Shown: positions 54,496 through 62,998 of the stretch, piece by piece
Position numbering within the stretch: position 1 is the first letter of the stretch
Layout: every line of letters starts with the position of its first letter
NCBI RefSeq assembly: GCF_000092365.1
Contig: NC_014218.1
Location: 930,001-994,000 of the forward strand
Source: Arcanobacterium haemolyticum DSM 20595
GTDB lineage: Bacteria > Actinomycetota > Actinomycetes > Actinomycetales > Actinomycetaceae
Direction: 5' to 3'
Length of the DNA: 64,000 bases
Translations under genes and position numbers: made by a program
Notes under the pieces: generated by a model
Database searches by the model: none
Seen by the model: the letters and a program-made list of their open reading frames with translations, nothing else
What the model was told of the DNA's origin: nothing

Positions 54496-56004
54496 GTGAC
54501 TACAATCGTTCAAATACTTGCCAGCATCGGTGGGGGATGCGCCCTGTGGGCGGCCCATGAGCCACTTGGGTGGTGGCCACTCGTTTTTGTGTCCTTAGGC
54601 CTTCTCTGGCACATAACGTTTCAAGCATCGCCACTGCGTGCCTTCTCATTGGGATTCATGTGGGGACTAGGCTTTTTCCTCCCTCATTTAGACTGGGCAA
54701 TCACGGCCTCGAACTCACTGTTGGCCATGGTGGCGTTGGCGGTAAGTCAGGCTGTATTCTCAGGCCTCTTGGGAATTGTGTGGGCTCAATTGTCCCATTT
54801 ATCACACACATATGCCTGGATATTCGCCGGCTTCGCATGGAGCGGTTATGAACACCTTCGCGGCTCACTCCCGTTCGGCGGTATGCCGTGGGGGAAAATC
54901 GCGTTCGCGCTCAATGATTCTGCGCTCGTACGGTTGGCTCCTGTCGGATCGACCTTGTTGGTTGGACTAGTGGCAGCCTGGATAAGTATTTTGCTGGCTT
55001 ATACGGTTAGCAATGCACGCAGCGGTCCATTTGTTAGCGTCATGAGTGCTAGCCTTGCCACGATGATCCTCGTTGCACCCCTTATGCTTCCTATAGGTGG
55101 AAAGCCGCTGGGAACAATCAACGTGGGCATTGTTCAAGGCAATACGCCGTCGAAACAAGAAATCCCTGATGGATACGAACGTGCGTTGCGCGTAACGCAA
55201 CAGCATGCCGATATGGCTGGTCAGATTAGTGGGGCAGAGCTCGTCGTCTTCCCTGAATCGACGTCGGATCGTGACGTTCGGACTGATCCCGAAGCCGGAG
55301 GAATTATTCGGTCCACCGCTGCACATGCTGGAGTTCCTATTCTGTTTGGGACGCAAGAATACACGCAAGACGGGCGGTACAACGATTACCTTGCCATGAC
55401 GCCAGATGGCACGATCACTGATCGTTATTCAAAACAGCATCCAGTACCGTTCGGCGAATATATTCCAATGCGGCAATTCTTTAGCGGGATGTCTGATACT
55501 GTTGCGGCAATCGTGAAGCAAGTATCGATCGATATGCTTCCTGGCCACAAGCCGGCTTATATTCACGTCCCGTATAGGGGAGAGGCGCTCGCTATTGCCA
55601 CCCCTATATGTTTCGAAGTCGCATACGATGCGATCGTTGCTGAAGGCGTACGCGGTGAAACCGTACCGGCGCAATTGATCGTGGTTCCAACGAATAATGC
55701 TTCATTCGGGGAGTCTGGAGAACCGTATCAACAATTTGCCATGACTCGATTCCGGGCAATCGAGCACGGACGCAGCGCAATCCAAGTATCAACAACAGGC
55801 ACAAGCGGGCTTGTAGACTCTAAGGGAAACGTGACGTACGTGAGCGATATCTTCGTTCAGGATGTCCGTACGGTTCCTGTGGTGCTACATAACCATCTAA
55901 CCTTGGCCGCGCGTTACAGCACGTTCCTAGAGTATCTCGGATATGTCTGTGTAGCCATCGGGTTGGGTGCGGCTATTGCAGGCTGGCGTGCTAAATTGAC
56001 ATAA
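54496..56004 (+). CDS. lnt: Apolipoprotein N-acyltransferase
   Basis: Lnt adds the third acyl chain to lipoproteins such as RibY. The 502-residue protein has an N-terminal membrane part of about six spans, a nitrilase-like domain, and a last span near the C-terminus. The catalytic triad residues are visible: Glu in VFPESTSD, Lys in YSKQHPVPFGEY and Cys in TPICFEV. GTG 54496 is chosen because a TATACT box stands six bases before it; an open frame reaches ATG 54442, but that would lie upstream of the promoter. It converges with rbpA. In mycobacteria lnt also lies near rbpA. Confidence 0.9.
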   Translation: MTTIVQILASIGGGCALWAAHEPLGWWPLVFVSLGLLWHITFQASPLRAFSLGFMWGLGFFLPHLDWAITASNSLLAMVALAVSQAVFSGLLGIVWAQLSHLSHTYAWIFAGFAWSGYEHLRGSLPFGGMPWGKIAFALNDSALVRLAPVGSTLLVGLVAAWISILLAYTVSNARSGPFVSVMSASLATMILVAPLMLPIGGKPLGTINVGIVQGNTPSKQEIPDGYERALRVTQQHADMAGQISGAELVVFPESTSDRDVRTDPEAGGIIRSTAAHAGVPILFGTQEYTQDGRYNDYLAMTPDGTITDRYSKQHPVPFGEYIPMRQFFSGMSDTVAAIVKQVSIDMLPGHKPAYIHVPYRGEALAIATPICFEVAYDAIVAEGVRGETVPAQLIVVPTNNASFGESGEPYQQFAMTRFRAIEHGRSAIQVSTTGTSGLVDSKGNVTYVSDIFVQDVRTVPVVLHNHLTLAARYSTFLEYLGYVCVAIGLGAAIAGWRAKLT

Positions 56005-56006
56005 CA

Positions 56007-56038
56007 TTGGTGGCCTGGGTTTTCGCCCAGGCCACCAA
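56007..56038. terminator. Hairpin between convergent lnt and rbpA
   Basis: A 13-base-pair perfect stem (56007-56019 with 56026-56038) has a TTTTCG loop. Flanking T content is low (ACATTTA on the plus side), but the position between converging genes supports a shared terminator. Confidence 0.65.
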
Positions 56039-56061
56039 ACATTTAGGTTAAGAAAAGAGAA

Positions 56062-56415
56062 TCAGTGCCGACGGGCGTACAAACGACCGGTGCGGAGCAG
56101 TTCAAGACGTTCGTCAAGAAGAATCTGGAGCTCTTCTTCAGAACGGCGCTCTAGGAGCATATCCCAGTGGGTACGTGCAGGCTTGAGAGCCTTTTCGTCA
56201 CCATCTTCGCCGTGGTTACCTACAAGCTTGGCTTCAGAGCCACATTTGCATTCCCACGTTGCAGGAACATCTGCATCCTGGGCAAACGTGATTGTGAACT
56301 TGTGGCTGCGTTCGCACACGTAATCTTCATCGTGGCGTTCAACAAGAGCAACACCAATATCTGATTCCAGAGAGTTTGCGCCAATCTTCATACCACGCAA
56401 TGAGCGTTCTACCAT
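56062..56415 (-). CDS. rbpA: RNA polymerase-binding protein RbpA
   Basis: RbpA is an actinobacterial factor that stabilises open complexes at sigma-A promoters. The 117-residue protein starts MVERSLRGMKIGANSLESD (the tail and its basic start), has the core domain with YVCERSHKFTITFA and WECKCG cysteines, and ends with the sigma-interacting helix region THWDMLLERRSEEELQILLDERLELLR (in parts). AAGGATAATC precedes ATG 56415. A TATACT -10 on the minus strand lies at 56445-56450. Its presence is a strong phylum marker. Confidence 0.95.
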   Translation of the reverse strand: MVERSLRGMKIGANSLESDIGVALVERHDEDYVCERSHKFTITFAQDADVPATWECKCGSEAKLVGNHGEDGDEKALKPARTHWDMLLERRSEEELQILLDERLELLRTGRLYARRH

Positions 56416-56444
56416 GATTATCCTTTCGTCATAAACCGTAAATC

Positions 56445-56450
56445 AGTATA
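56445..56450 (-). promoter_or_regulatory. -10 box of rbpA
   Basis: On the minus strand TATACT would start transcription about 25 bases before the rbpA ATG. A CTAGAC-like -35 about 17 bases upstream is weak. Confidence 0.5.
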
Positions 56451-56516
56451 TCAATGGTGAAAAGGGGTCTAGCTTTACGTTGATATGTAGCGAATGCACA
56501 TCTATCTAGTTCCCCG

Positions 56517-56530
56517 ATAATGTACATTAT
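56517..56530. repeat. 14-bp palindrome in the rbpA/merR gap
   Basis: ATAATGTACATTAT is perfectly self-complementary. It lies about 100 bases upstream of rbpA and downstream of the MerR-type gene. The rest of the gap (56416-56596) holds the rbpA promoter and a terminator only. Confidence 0.5.
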
Positions 56531-56546
56531 GTCAAATTACTAATAG

Positions 56547-56575
56547 AAGAAAAGCCCACCACAAAGGATGAGCTT
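56547..56575 (-). terminator. Terminator of the garA-ftsR-merR group
   Basis: On the minus strand an eight-pair stem with two G-T pairs (AGCTCATC with GGTGGGCT) is followed by TTTCTTCTATT. It lies 22 bases beyond the stop of the last gene. Confidence 0.5.
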
Positions 56576-56596
56576 TTATCGTGGCTCCCCTACAGG

Positions 56597-57160
56597 CTAT
56601 TTTCCTGCAGCAGCCTTAGCACTGCGCCGAATAGCTAGTTCATCAATAGCTTCATCATGGATACGCATGCACGGGATTTCGCTGAGCGAACCTTCGACAT
56701 CACGCCACACACGCCCAAGAGCAATGCCAAACACGCCTTGACCACCGTTGATCAGATCAATTACTTCATCATTCGACGTACACAGGTACACAGACGCGCC
56801 ATCTGACATGAGCGTGACTGACGATAAATCATCAACACCGTATTCAGATAACTGAGTAATTGCCACACGGATCTGCTGAAGTGATACACCAGTATCAAGC
56901 AATCGCTTCACTATTTTTAGAACAAGAACATCCCGGAAAGAATACAAACGCTGAGAGCCTGAACCAAACGCATGCTGGATAGATGGCTCAACAACGCCAG
57001 TACGAGCCCAATGATCAAGCTGACGGTACGTAATCCCGATCGCACGGCATACTGCAGGGCCACGGTATCCAGATTCAGAATCAAGATCCGGCAAAGTATC
57101 GCCGAACAGCATTTGCTGTGCGCGCTGTGGATATACAGTGTATTCAGTTCCGTCAGTCAC
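56597..57160 (-). CDS. MerR-family transcriptional regulator (Rv1830-like)
   Basis: The 187-residue protein has a MerR-type winged helix: YRGPAVCRAIGITYRQLDHW (in part), then RTGVVEP and the SGSQRLYSFRDVLVLKIVKRLLD block (about 53-108). No ligand-binding cysteine motif follows, so it is not a metal sensor of the classical type. Start GTG 57160 is selected by a strong AAGGAGG; the frame stays open back to 57349, but that part overlaps ftsR and is not family-like. It parallels M. tuberculosis Rv1830 in the Rv1827-Rv1830 group. The nuclease gene between the two MerR genes there (Rv1829) is absent here. Confidence 0.83.
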   Translation of the reverse strand: MTDGTEYTVYPQRAQQMLFGDTLPDLDSESGYRGPAVCRAIGITYRQLDHWARTGVVEPSIQHAFGSGSQRLYSFRDVLVLKIVKRLLDTGVSLQQIRVAITQLSEYGVDDLSSVTLMSDGASVYLCTSNDEVIDLINGGQGVFGIALGRVWRDVEGSLSEIPCMRIHDEAIDELAIRRSAKAAAGK

Positions 57161-57255
57161 GGACCCTCCTTGTGGAATGTTTCTCCCTATAGGGTATTCC
57201 CCCACATGATATTTTCCAACGACATCCTTGATACGCTTTCGGCGTGTTGCTATGC

Positions 57256-57274
57256 CGTCAAGTTCTCCTTGACG
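57256..57274. promoter_or_regulatory. 19-bp dyad upstream of the second MerR-type gene
   Basis: CGTCAAG (57256-57262) and CTTGACG (57268-57274) form a perfect dyad with a five-base spacer. It lies in the 121-base gap just after the ftsR stop. It could be an operator or an RNA hairpin between the genes. A CCCTATAGGG palindrome (57185-57194) lies nearer the start codon. Confidence 0.5.
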
Positions 57275-57281
57275 TGGCGGA

Positions 57282-58034
57282 TTAGCGAAGTTCGACGTCA
57301 ATGTTTTCCAGCAAAAGCGCCTGATATAAATGGTTAAAGATCGTTGCAAATTCGCTAGTTTCAGCGATAACGCGTTCTTTTGCCAGCGGAGTATTTTTCG
57401 TACGTTCCGTAGCTAACATTGTGACAATATTGGCTGCATGCGAATGAGCCGAGTGGCGGATCGCACGTACATGGCGAATATCCATTCCTTTAGCTTCAAG
57501 CATCAGCCCAAAACGAACAATATCAACAGCCTGCGATGTCAGCCTGCCGCGAGCATCGGTAGTCAAAATACGCGCATCTATATAACGTTGGATATCGTCA
57601 CAAGATGCTCCAACAAGATCGGCTAGTTCACGAATATGAAGACGGGTACCTGGGCTAGGCTTAGCACGATCACGATCGCTGACAACACGCATCAAGCCAG
57701 GATGATGAGCAGTGCTCTCCCCCGCATCCAACTGCCGTAGCATTTCTTTAATCTGCGGTAAAGCCACATACCGATCGCGTTGTTCAACCAGAATGAAGCG
57801 TAAACGTTCCACATCTGCCATCGAGAAAAGCCGCTGATTTGATGCCGTTCGTTGAGGTGTAATAAGTTCCTGAGACTCAAAATAGCGGATCTTAGAGGCC
57901 GCTAAAAACGGGAAGTCATAGGCAAGAAGCCCAATGACCTCACCAATTTTTAGCGTGCCTTGATGCGAAACATCGTGGGGCCATGTGCCAAGATCAGATT
58001 CTTCAGCAACAACCCGCTTAGGGGATGCACTCAT
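57282..58034 (-). CDS. ftsR: MerR-family regulator FtsR (Rv1828-like)
   Basis: FtsR of corynebacteria, the homologue of M. tuberculosis Rv1828, controls ftsZ expression. The 250-residue protein has an N-terminal MerR winged helix: LKIGEVIGLLAYDFP, ASKIRYFESQELITPQRT and NQRLFSMADVERLRFI, about 27-82. A helical middle follows, then a second domain with RLHIRELADLVGASCDDI that resembles another winged helix. ATG 58034 overlaps the garA stop by four bases, so the two are coupled. The assignment rests on the domain plan plus the garA-ftsR-merR gene order. Confidence 0.85.
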   Translation of the reverse strand: MSASPKRVVAEESDLGTWPHDVSHQGTLKIGEVIGLLAYDFPFLAASKIRYFESQELITPQRTASNQRLFSMADVERLRFILVEQRDRYVALPQIKEMLRQLDAGESTAHHPGLMRVVSDRDRAKPSPGTRLHIRELADLVGASCDDIQRYIDARILTTDARGRLTSQAVDIVRFGLMLEAKGMDIRHVRAIRHSAHSHAANIVTMLATERTKNTPLAKERVIAETSEFATIFNHLYQALLLENIDVELR

Positions 58035-58483
58035 TCGGCAACCTTTGGAGCTGCATAGAACGTGAGCTGATACTTGCCAATTCGCACCTCATCGCCATCA
58101 TGAAGTGCGGCTTCGTCAACTTGTTGCATATTCACATAGGTGCCATTCAATGAGTTCGAATCACGCACAACAAATCCTTCCGCCGTGCGTTCGAACACGG
58201 CGTGTTTGCGTGACACAGTAACATCATCAAGGAAGATATCTGCACGTGTATGGCGGCCAACGAGGACCCGATCTGCGTTAAGCAAGAAGCGAGCACCCAC
58301 GTTTGGGCCTTTCAAGGCGATCAAGAGTGCTGAAGATTCAGGTAACGCGTTAATGGTTGCGATATCTTCGGCATCGAGGCCACGCCCTGGTACAGGAGAC
58401 TCCGTATGCTGCGAGATCGCGCTAAACCGAGACGTAGCGGTTGGATCTTGCCACTGTTCTGGTGTGTTGAGCTCGTTGTTCAT
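58031..58483 (-). CDS. garA: FHA-domain protein GarA (glycogen accumulation regulator)
   Basis: GarA is a phosphopeptide-binding switch; in mycobacteria and corynebacteria (OdhI) it inhibits 2-oxoglutarate dehydrogenase and acts on glutamate enzymes according to kinase signals. The 150-residue protein has a C-terminal FHA domain with LVGRHTRADIFLDD, TVSRKHAVFER and NSLNGTYVN (about 72-125). The N-terminal phospho-motif ETT is not exact; DPTATSRFSAI (about 14-24) lies at its place. GAGGAGA precedes ATG 58483; an open frame extends to 58513. A dyad lies in its promoter. Confidence 0.9.
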   Translation of the reverse strand: MNNELNTPEQWQDPTATSRFSAISQHTESPVPGRGLDAEDIATINALPESSALLIALKGPNVGARFLLNADRVLVGRHTRADIFLDDVTVSRKHAVFERTAEGFVVRDSNSLNGTYVNMQQVDEAALHDGDEVRIGKYQLTFYAAPKVAE

Positions 58484-58516
58484 CGTTGTCTCCTCTTTGT
58501 CACGTTTACGCATTCA

Positions 58517-58542
58517 ATCTTAGCCTAGGATACCCCTAGGAT
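58517..58542 (-). promoter_or_regulatory. garA promoter region with CCTAGG dyad in the spacer
   Basis: Two CCTAGG sites (58524-58529 and 58535-58540) are separated by five bases, and also form an 11-base direct repeat CCTAGGAT. On the minus strand TAAGAT (58517-58522) is a plausible -10, so the dyad falls in the -35/-10 spacer. The -35 itself is weak. Confidence 0.45.
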
Positions 58543-58554
58543 TCATTCCCACAG

Positions 58555-61086
58555 TCACCGGAATTGGTTACGCAGAGAGCGAAGATGAGTGTCGCGTTGG
58601 TCAAGAATAATCTTCCGTAGCGCTGCCGGTGCGTCTGGCGTCTCATCAAGCCAGCGCGTTGCCTCCACAACATCAGCGTTTTCTTCTGGCAGGGTTCCTT
58701 CGGCCAAGTCAGACATCGGGTAAAGCCCGTAGATAAGCCGTTCTGCGAGTTCTTGCGAACGTGTGCGCCACATTTCTTCGATTAGTTCGAAGAAATGTGG
58801 CAGAGCTTCACGGGCTTCGGCCGCATGTTGGTATTGGGTGAACCCATTTACCAAGGCTTGAAGATGATCGTTAGACAACGCGCCAGTGAGTAGCGTGTTG
58901 AGGGTTTCGGCACGTCCGCCAGGTAATGACGCGGTTGCTTCGAGGTGAGAGACGACGTCGGACGCAGCGCCCGTCCGCGCCAGTTCAGCATCCAACTCTT
59001 CACGAGTGACGGCGCCAGAAGCACTGCGAGCAATGAGCAACATCCAGCGCAGATCGGAATCGGTTGTTTCTTCAAGGATGCGTGCGACATCCGCATCGCG
59101 CTCTGACAAAAGTGAGCCGATAAGCGCGATCGCGCGAGTCCAGATCGTGTGTGGATCAGTATCAGGTTCTGCCTGTTCCCGCGATGCAAGCGCCATATCA
59201 AAGTAACCGTTCAACACCTCAGATCGGCTATCTACCGGGCTAAAGTGACGGAACGCGTACAGTGCAGACGTTGTGCGCTGGGAGAGTAACGACGCAGACG
59301 GGAGCAACGGTTCACGGCCAACAAAAGCAGCGTACTGCTCCGGCTTCAACAGCCCGTCATACGTCATCTGCCACAATTGCCCCGACACCACTGAACGTGA
59401 CAGGGCGTCTTCGACGTCGTACACCAACGCCGCTTCAAGCGACCGTGCATCGAATGCAACCTTAAGGTACGAGAGGGCGTCGTCGTTAGGCAACACCACA
59501 TCCACGTCTACCCCACCGATCGCATCCCACGGAATCTCTACAGAATCACGAAGATCCGTATCTACCGACGCAACCCGGCGCAACACGCCGTCTTCAACGC
59601 GGAAGCCGGAAACGCGAATACGGTGTGGACGGCGAATCGGCAAACCAGAAACAGAATCGGTACCAACTTGGGTGAGCACAACGGCGTCGTCAGTACGCTC
59701 CACCATAACCGTAGAAATACCCGTGGTGTGAAGCCACTCTTGTGCCCACTCACGCAAATCACGGCCGGACGCAGACTCCAACGCAACCAACAAATCCTCA
59801 AGCGTAGCGTTCGAGAACGCATGCTGAGCAAAATACGCACGCACGCCACTGAAGAACTGCTCTTCCCCGACAAACGCAACCAACTGGCGCAAAACCGCGG
59901 CACCCTTCGCGTACGTGATGCCATCAAACGCCTGGTCAGCAGCCTCGAGGTCAGGAATATCCGCAACAATCGGATGCGTGGTTGGAAGCTGATCCGTACG
60001 CATCGCCCAATTCAACCGAGCACCCGCAAAATCAACCCACGCCTCAGTGTACTGCGTTGCCTGAGCACTACCCCACGCACCCATAAACTCCGCAAACGAT
60101 TCTTTCAACCACAAATCATCCCACCACACAGGTGTGGTGTAATCGCCAAACCACATGTGGGACATTTCGTGAAGAATCGTGTTCGCACGCGTAGCACGCT
60201 GGGCGCGAGTAGAAAGCCCACGGAAAATATAGTGATCCTCAGAAAACGTGACGCAGCCAGGATTCTCCATCGCACCCAAATTGTATTCAGGAACAAACAC
60301 CGAATCGTACTTGCCCCACGGATACGGCGAACCAAACGCCGCTGGGAACGTGTTCAAACCCTGCTTCGTAACGGTAGAAATATCGTCCAAATCAAAATAC
60401 TCTGCCAATGTTGCCCGGCAGTAGAAACCCACATCAATCGGGCCCTGGGCTGTTTCCGCAACGTCCTGGAACCCAACATACGGACCTGCAATAAACGCTG
60501 TGAGATACGTGGACTGGCGCTTCGTTGGAGCAAACGCAACCTTTACACAATCAGTTCCCAACGAATTCTGCCCCACTGGCTCCCGGCGAACCTCAGAACC
60601 ATTCGACAGAACAGTCCAGGTTGCGGGCGCTGTAATAGAAATGTGGAACTCGGTCTTCAAATTGGGCTGCTCAAAATTCGGGAACACGCGGCGGGCATCT
60701 GCCGGTTCGAACTGCGTGTAAAGATAGGTTTGGCCATCTTGCGGATCCCGGAAGCGGTGAAGGCCCTCTCCCGTTGTGGAATACACGCCAATACCGTGAA
60801 TAGTCAGCGTGTGAATGCCCGGTTCAAGTGTTGGCAGATAAACCCGTGCGCCATCGAACTTCGGATCAACCTCTACCCCATCAACCTGAAGCGTTGCCTC
60901 ACGGCCAATAAAATCAGCAAACGTTGTGATCGCGGACCGAACCGTGACCTCAATATGAGACGTGACAGTAAACGTATCGCCCTGCGCTGGCGCTTCAACA
61001 ACATTGAGATCGATGTAGTGATTCGTGATCTCCAAAGCATCCGAACGTTCGCGGGCTTCAGAACGGGAGAGGTTTTCAGTATTCAT
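58555..61086 (-). CDS. pepN: Aminopeptidase N (M1 family)
   Basis: PepN removes N-terminal residues from peptides in the cytoplasm. The 843-residue protein has the exopeptidase motif GAMENPG, the zinc site HEMSH (His about 306) with the third ligand Glu in LKESFAEF, and the usual C-terminal helical ERAP1-like domain ending in HLRSLRNQF. No signal peptide is present. ATG 61086 is used because GGAAGA lies nine bases upstream; open frame continues to 61185 and a second ATG is at 61095. It is the first gene after the tRNA-Pro region on the minus strand, followed by garA after 71 bases. Confidence 0.94.
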   Translation of the reverse strand: MNTENLSRSEARERSDALEITNHYIDLNVVEAPAQGDTFTVTSHIEVTVRSAITTFADFIGREATLQVDGVEVDPKFDGARVYLPTLEPGIHTLTIHGIGVYSTTGEGLHRFRDPQDGQTYLYTQFEPADARRVFPNFEQPNLKTEFHISITAPATWTVLSNGSEVRREPVGQNSLGTDCVKVAFAPTKRQSTYLTAFIAGPYVGFQDVAETAQGPIDVGFYCRATLAEYFDLDDISTVTKQGLNTFPAAFGSPYPWGKYDSVFVPEYNLGAMENPGCVTFSEDHYIFRGLSTRAQRATRANTILHEMSHMWFGDYTTPVWWDDLWLKESFAEFMGAWGSAQATQYTEAWVDFAGARLNWAMRTDQLPTTHPIVADIPDLEAADQAFDGITYAKGAAVLRQLVAFVGEEQFFSGVRAYFAQHAFSNATLEDLLVALESASGRDLREWAQEWLHTTGISTVMVERTDDAVVLTQVGTDSVSGLPIRRPHRIRVSGFRVEDGVLRRVASVDTDLRDSVEIPWDAIGGVDVDVVLPNDDALSYLKVAFDARSLEAALVYDVEDALSRSVVSGQLWQMTYDGLLKPEQYAAFVGREPLLPSASLLSQRTTSALYAFRHFSPVDSRSEVLNGYFDMALASREQAEPDTDPHTIWTRAIALIGSLLSERDADVARILEETTDSDLRWMLLIARSASGAVTREELDAELARTGAASDVVSHLEATASLPGGRAETLNTLLTGALSNDHLQALVNGFTQYQHAAEAREALPHFFELIEEMWRTRSQELAERLIYGLYPMSDLAEGTLPEENADVVEATRWLDETPDAPAALRKIILDQRDTHLRSLRNQFR

Positions 61087-61268
61087 ACCATCCATTCTTC
61101 CACGCTTGGTCTGGGGAGGCACAATTTGGTGGGTTTGGCGTAGTGCGTGGCACCCGATCGGCGGGAGGCAGAACAGGAGTGTCATATAAGGCAGTGCTGT
61201 TCAGCTGGGCGTGAATCTGGCTCCAAGCCTGCGGGGATGGAGCCAGAAAACGTGGGCTAGCCAAAATA

Positions 61269-61302
61269 AATACCCGGCGATATGGACATATCGCCGGGTA
61301 TT
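61269..61302 (-). terminator. Terminator of the proline tRNA gene
   Basis: A stem of at least 14 pairs (61269-61282 with 61289-61302) is followed on the minus strand by TATTTTGG, seven bases after the tRNA's 3' end. Confidence 0.85.
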
Positions 61303-61308
61303 CCCGAG

Positions 61309-61382
<74 letters not shown>

Positions 61383-61445
61383 AAACATCCCAAGGTTACA
61401 TCACAACTGAACGTGCTGGCAATTTCACGTGAACTCATCGGCGCT

Positions 61446-61479
61446 AAAAAACGAAAAGGCCCAGGTTTCCCTAGGCCTT
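61446..61479 (-). terminator. Terminator of the rluB-cmk-der operon
   Basis: On the minus strand a ten-pair stem with one G-T pair (61470-61479 with 61456-61465) carries a GAAA loop and runs into TTCGTTTTTT, five bases after the der stop. Confidence 0.88.
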
Positions 61480-61483
61480 CACG

Positions 61484-62998
61484 TCACTTCTTGCGTTGGC
61501 GCTTTTGGCGTGGTCGCACGGAGATTTCTACCGGAGTTCCAACGAAGCCAAATTCGCGGCGCAACCGGTTTTCGATGAAGCGGCGGTAGCCGTGATCGAA
61601 GAATCCGGTGGTGAACAGGACAAATCGTGGTGGCCGGTTGGCTACCTGCGATGCGAAGAGGATTCGTGGCTGTTTTCCGGAGCGTACTGGGTGCGGGTTG
61701 GCCGCTTGGAGTTCGCCCAAGAATGCGTTGAGTTTTCCGGTTGGGATACGCATGTCCCACGATTCGAGCGCAGTGCTCATTGCGCGCGTGAGGCGGTTGG
61801 TGTGCCAGCCGGTCTTCGCAGATAGGTTGATTCGTTCCGCCCATTGGATTTGAACGAGTTCACGTTCGAATTCACGATCGAGTTCGAGGCGGCGTTCTTC
61901 TTCCACCAGATCCCATTTGTTCATGATCACAACAACGGCGCGACCTGCGTCGATCACCTGTTGTACAACGCGGATATCTTGCTCTGCCATTGGTTCCGAT
62001 GCGTCCATGAGCACCAGACCAAGTTCCGCCTTTTCGATGGCGGATTGCGTACGCAAAGTTGCGTAGTAATCGGCGCCCTTGGTGAGGTGAACACGACGCC
62101 GAACGCCTGCGGTATCCACGAACGTCCATGGCTGCCCATCGAGTTCGATAACTTCATCAACTGGATCGCGCGTGGTTCCCGCGAGTTCGTTCACAACGAC
62201 TCGGTTTGACCCGGCAAGTTGGTTGAGAAGCGACGATTTTCCGACGTTCGGGCGGCCAACGAGCGCAACACGGCGCGGCCCGTTGTCAGGCCGTGCCAAC
62301 GCAACAGCCGATACTTCTGGAAGCATCTTGACTGCCGCGTGAAGCAGATCGCCTGTACCGCGGCCGTGGAGCGCCGAAATCGGGTGCGGTTCACCCAGAC
62401 CGAGATTCCACAGGGCCGCAGCGTCAGATTCGCCTTGTGGGGAATCGACCTTGTTTGCTGCCAGGATGACTGGTTTTCCACTACGACGCAGGAGGCGAAC
62501 CATGCGTTCATCGGTATCAGTTGCGCCCACGGTTGCGTCCACAACCAGCATCACAACGTCGGCTTCGTTAATTGCCTGTTCGGAAGAATCAGACACAGAC
62601 TTATCGATGCCTTCAACAACTGCTTCCCAGCCGCCAGTATCCATAATGGTGAAATCAACGCCAGCCCATTCGGCGTCATACTTCACGCGGTCACGGGTAA
62701 CACCAGGGGTATCCTGGACAACGGCAACGCGTTGGCCAACGATACGGTTGACGAGCGTTGACTTGCCAACATTTGGACGTCCAAGAATAGCAAGAACAGG
62801 CTTACCCCACTGTTCAGTAATAGGAGTAAATTCGATTTCTCCATCAAGGAGAGCACGATCTTCGTCGTCCAAATCATAATCGTCCAAGAACGAACGCATG
62901 GCGTCAGCGTGAGCCAAAGCTTCGGGATCGTCCTCTTCTACGGACGCAAATGTTGCGTTCGGATCAAACGTGTCATCGAATACGTATTCGTCACTCAT
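61484..62998 (-). CDS. der: Ribosome assembly GTPase Der (EngA)
   Basis: Der has two tandem G domains and is needed for maturation of the 50S subunit. The 504-residue protein has a 60-residue acidic N-terminal extension, common in actinobacteria, then G domain 1 (GRPNVGKST, 73-81, DTGG, NKVD), G domain 2 ([17 protein letters not shown]) and the C-terminal KH-like domain ending in Lys/Arg-rich [13 protein letters not shown] 62998 overlaps the cmk stop (ATGA). The rluB-cmk-der order is a standard actinobacterial operon. Confidence 0.96.
   Translation of the reverse strand: MSDEYVFDDTFDPNATFASVEEDDPEALAHADAMRSFLDDYDLDDEDRALLDGEIEFTPITEQWGKPVLAILGRPNVGKSTLVNRIVGQRVAVVQDTPGVTRDRVKYDAEWAGVDFTIMDTGGWEAVVEGIDKSVSDSSEQAINEADVVMLVVDATVGATDTDERMVRLLRRSGKPVILAANKVDSPQGESDAAALWNLGLGEPHPISALHGRGTGDLLHAAVKMLPEVSAVALARPDNGPRRVALVGRPNVGKSSLLNQLAGSNRVVVNELAGTTRDPVDEVIELDGQPWTFVDTAGVRRRVHLTKGADYYATLRTQSAIEKAELGLVLMDASEPMAEQDIRVVQQVIDAGRAVVVIMNKWDLVEEERRLELDREFERELVQIQWAERINLSAKTGWHTNRLTRAMSTALESWDMRIPTGKLNAFLGELQAANPHPVRSGKQPRILFASQVANRPPRFVLFTTGFFDHGYRRFIENRLRREFGFVGTPVEISVRPRQKRQRKK

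Noticed and set aside
57161-57349. N-terminal extension of the Rv1830-like MerR gene
   Set aside because: The frame is open upstream, but a strong AAGGAGG selects GTG 57160, and the extension overlaps ftsR and a dyad without family-like sequence.
59623-61143. A 506-codon open frame on the plus strand opposite pepN
   Set aside because: Its translation is Arg/Asn/Thr rich without domains, it has no ribosome site, and the minus strand carries a full M1 aminopeptidase with GAMEN and HEMSH motifs. It is an antisense shadow.
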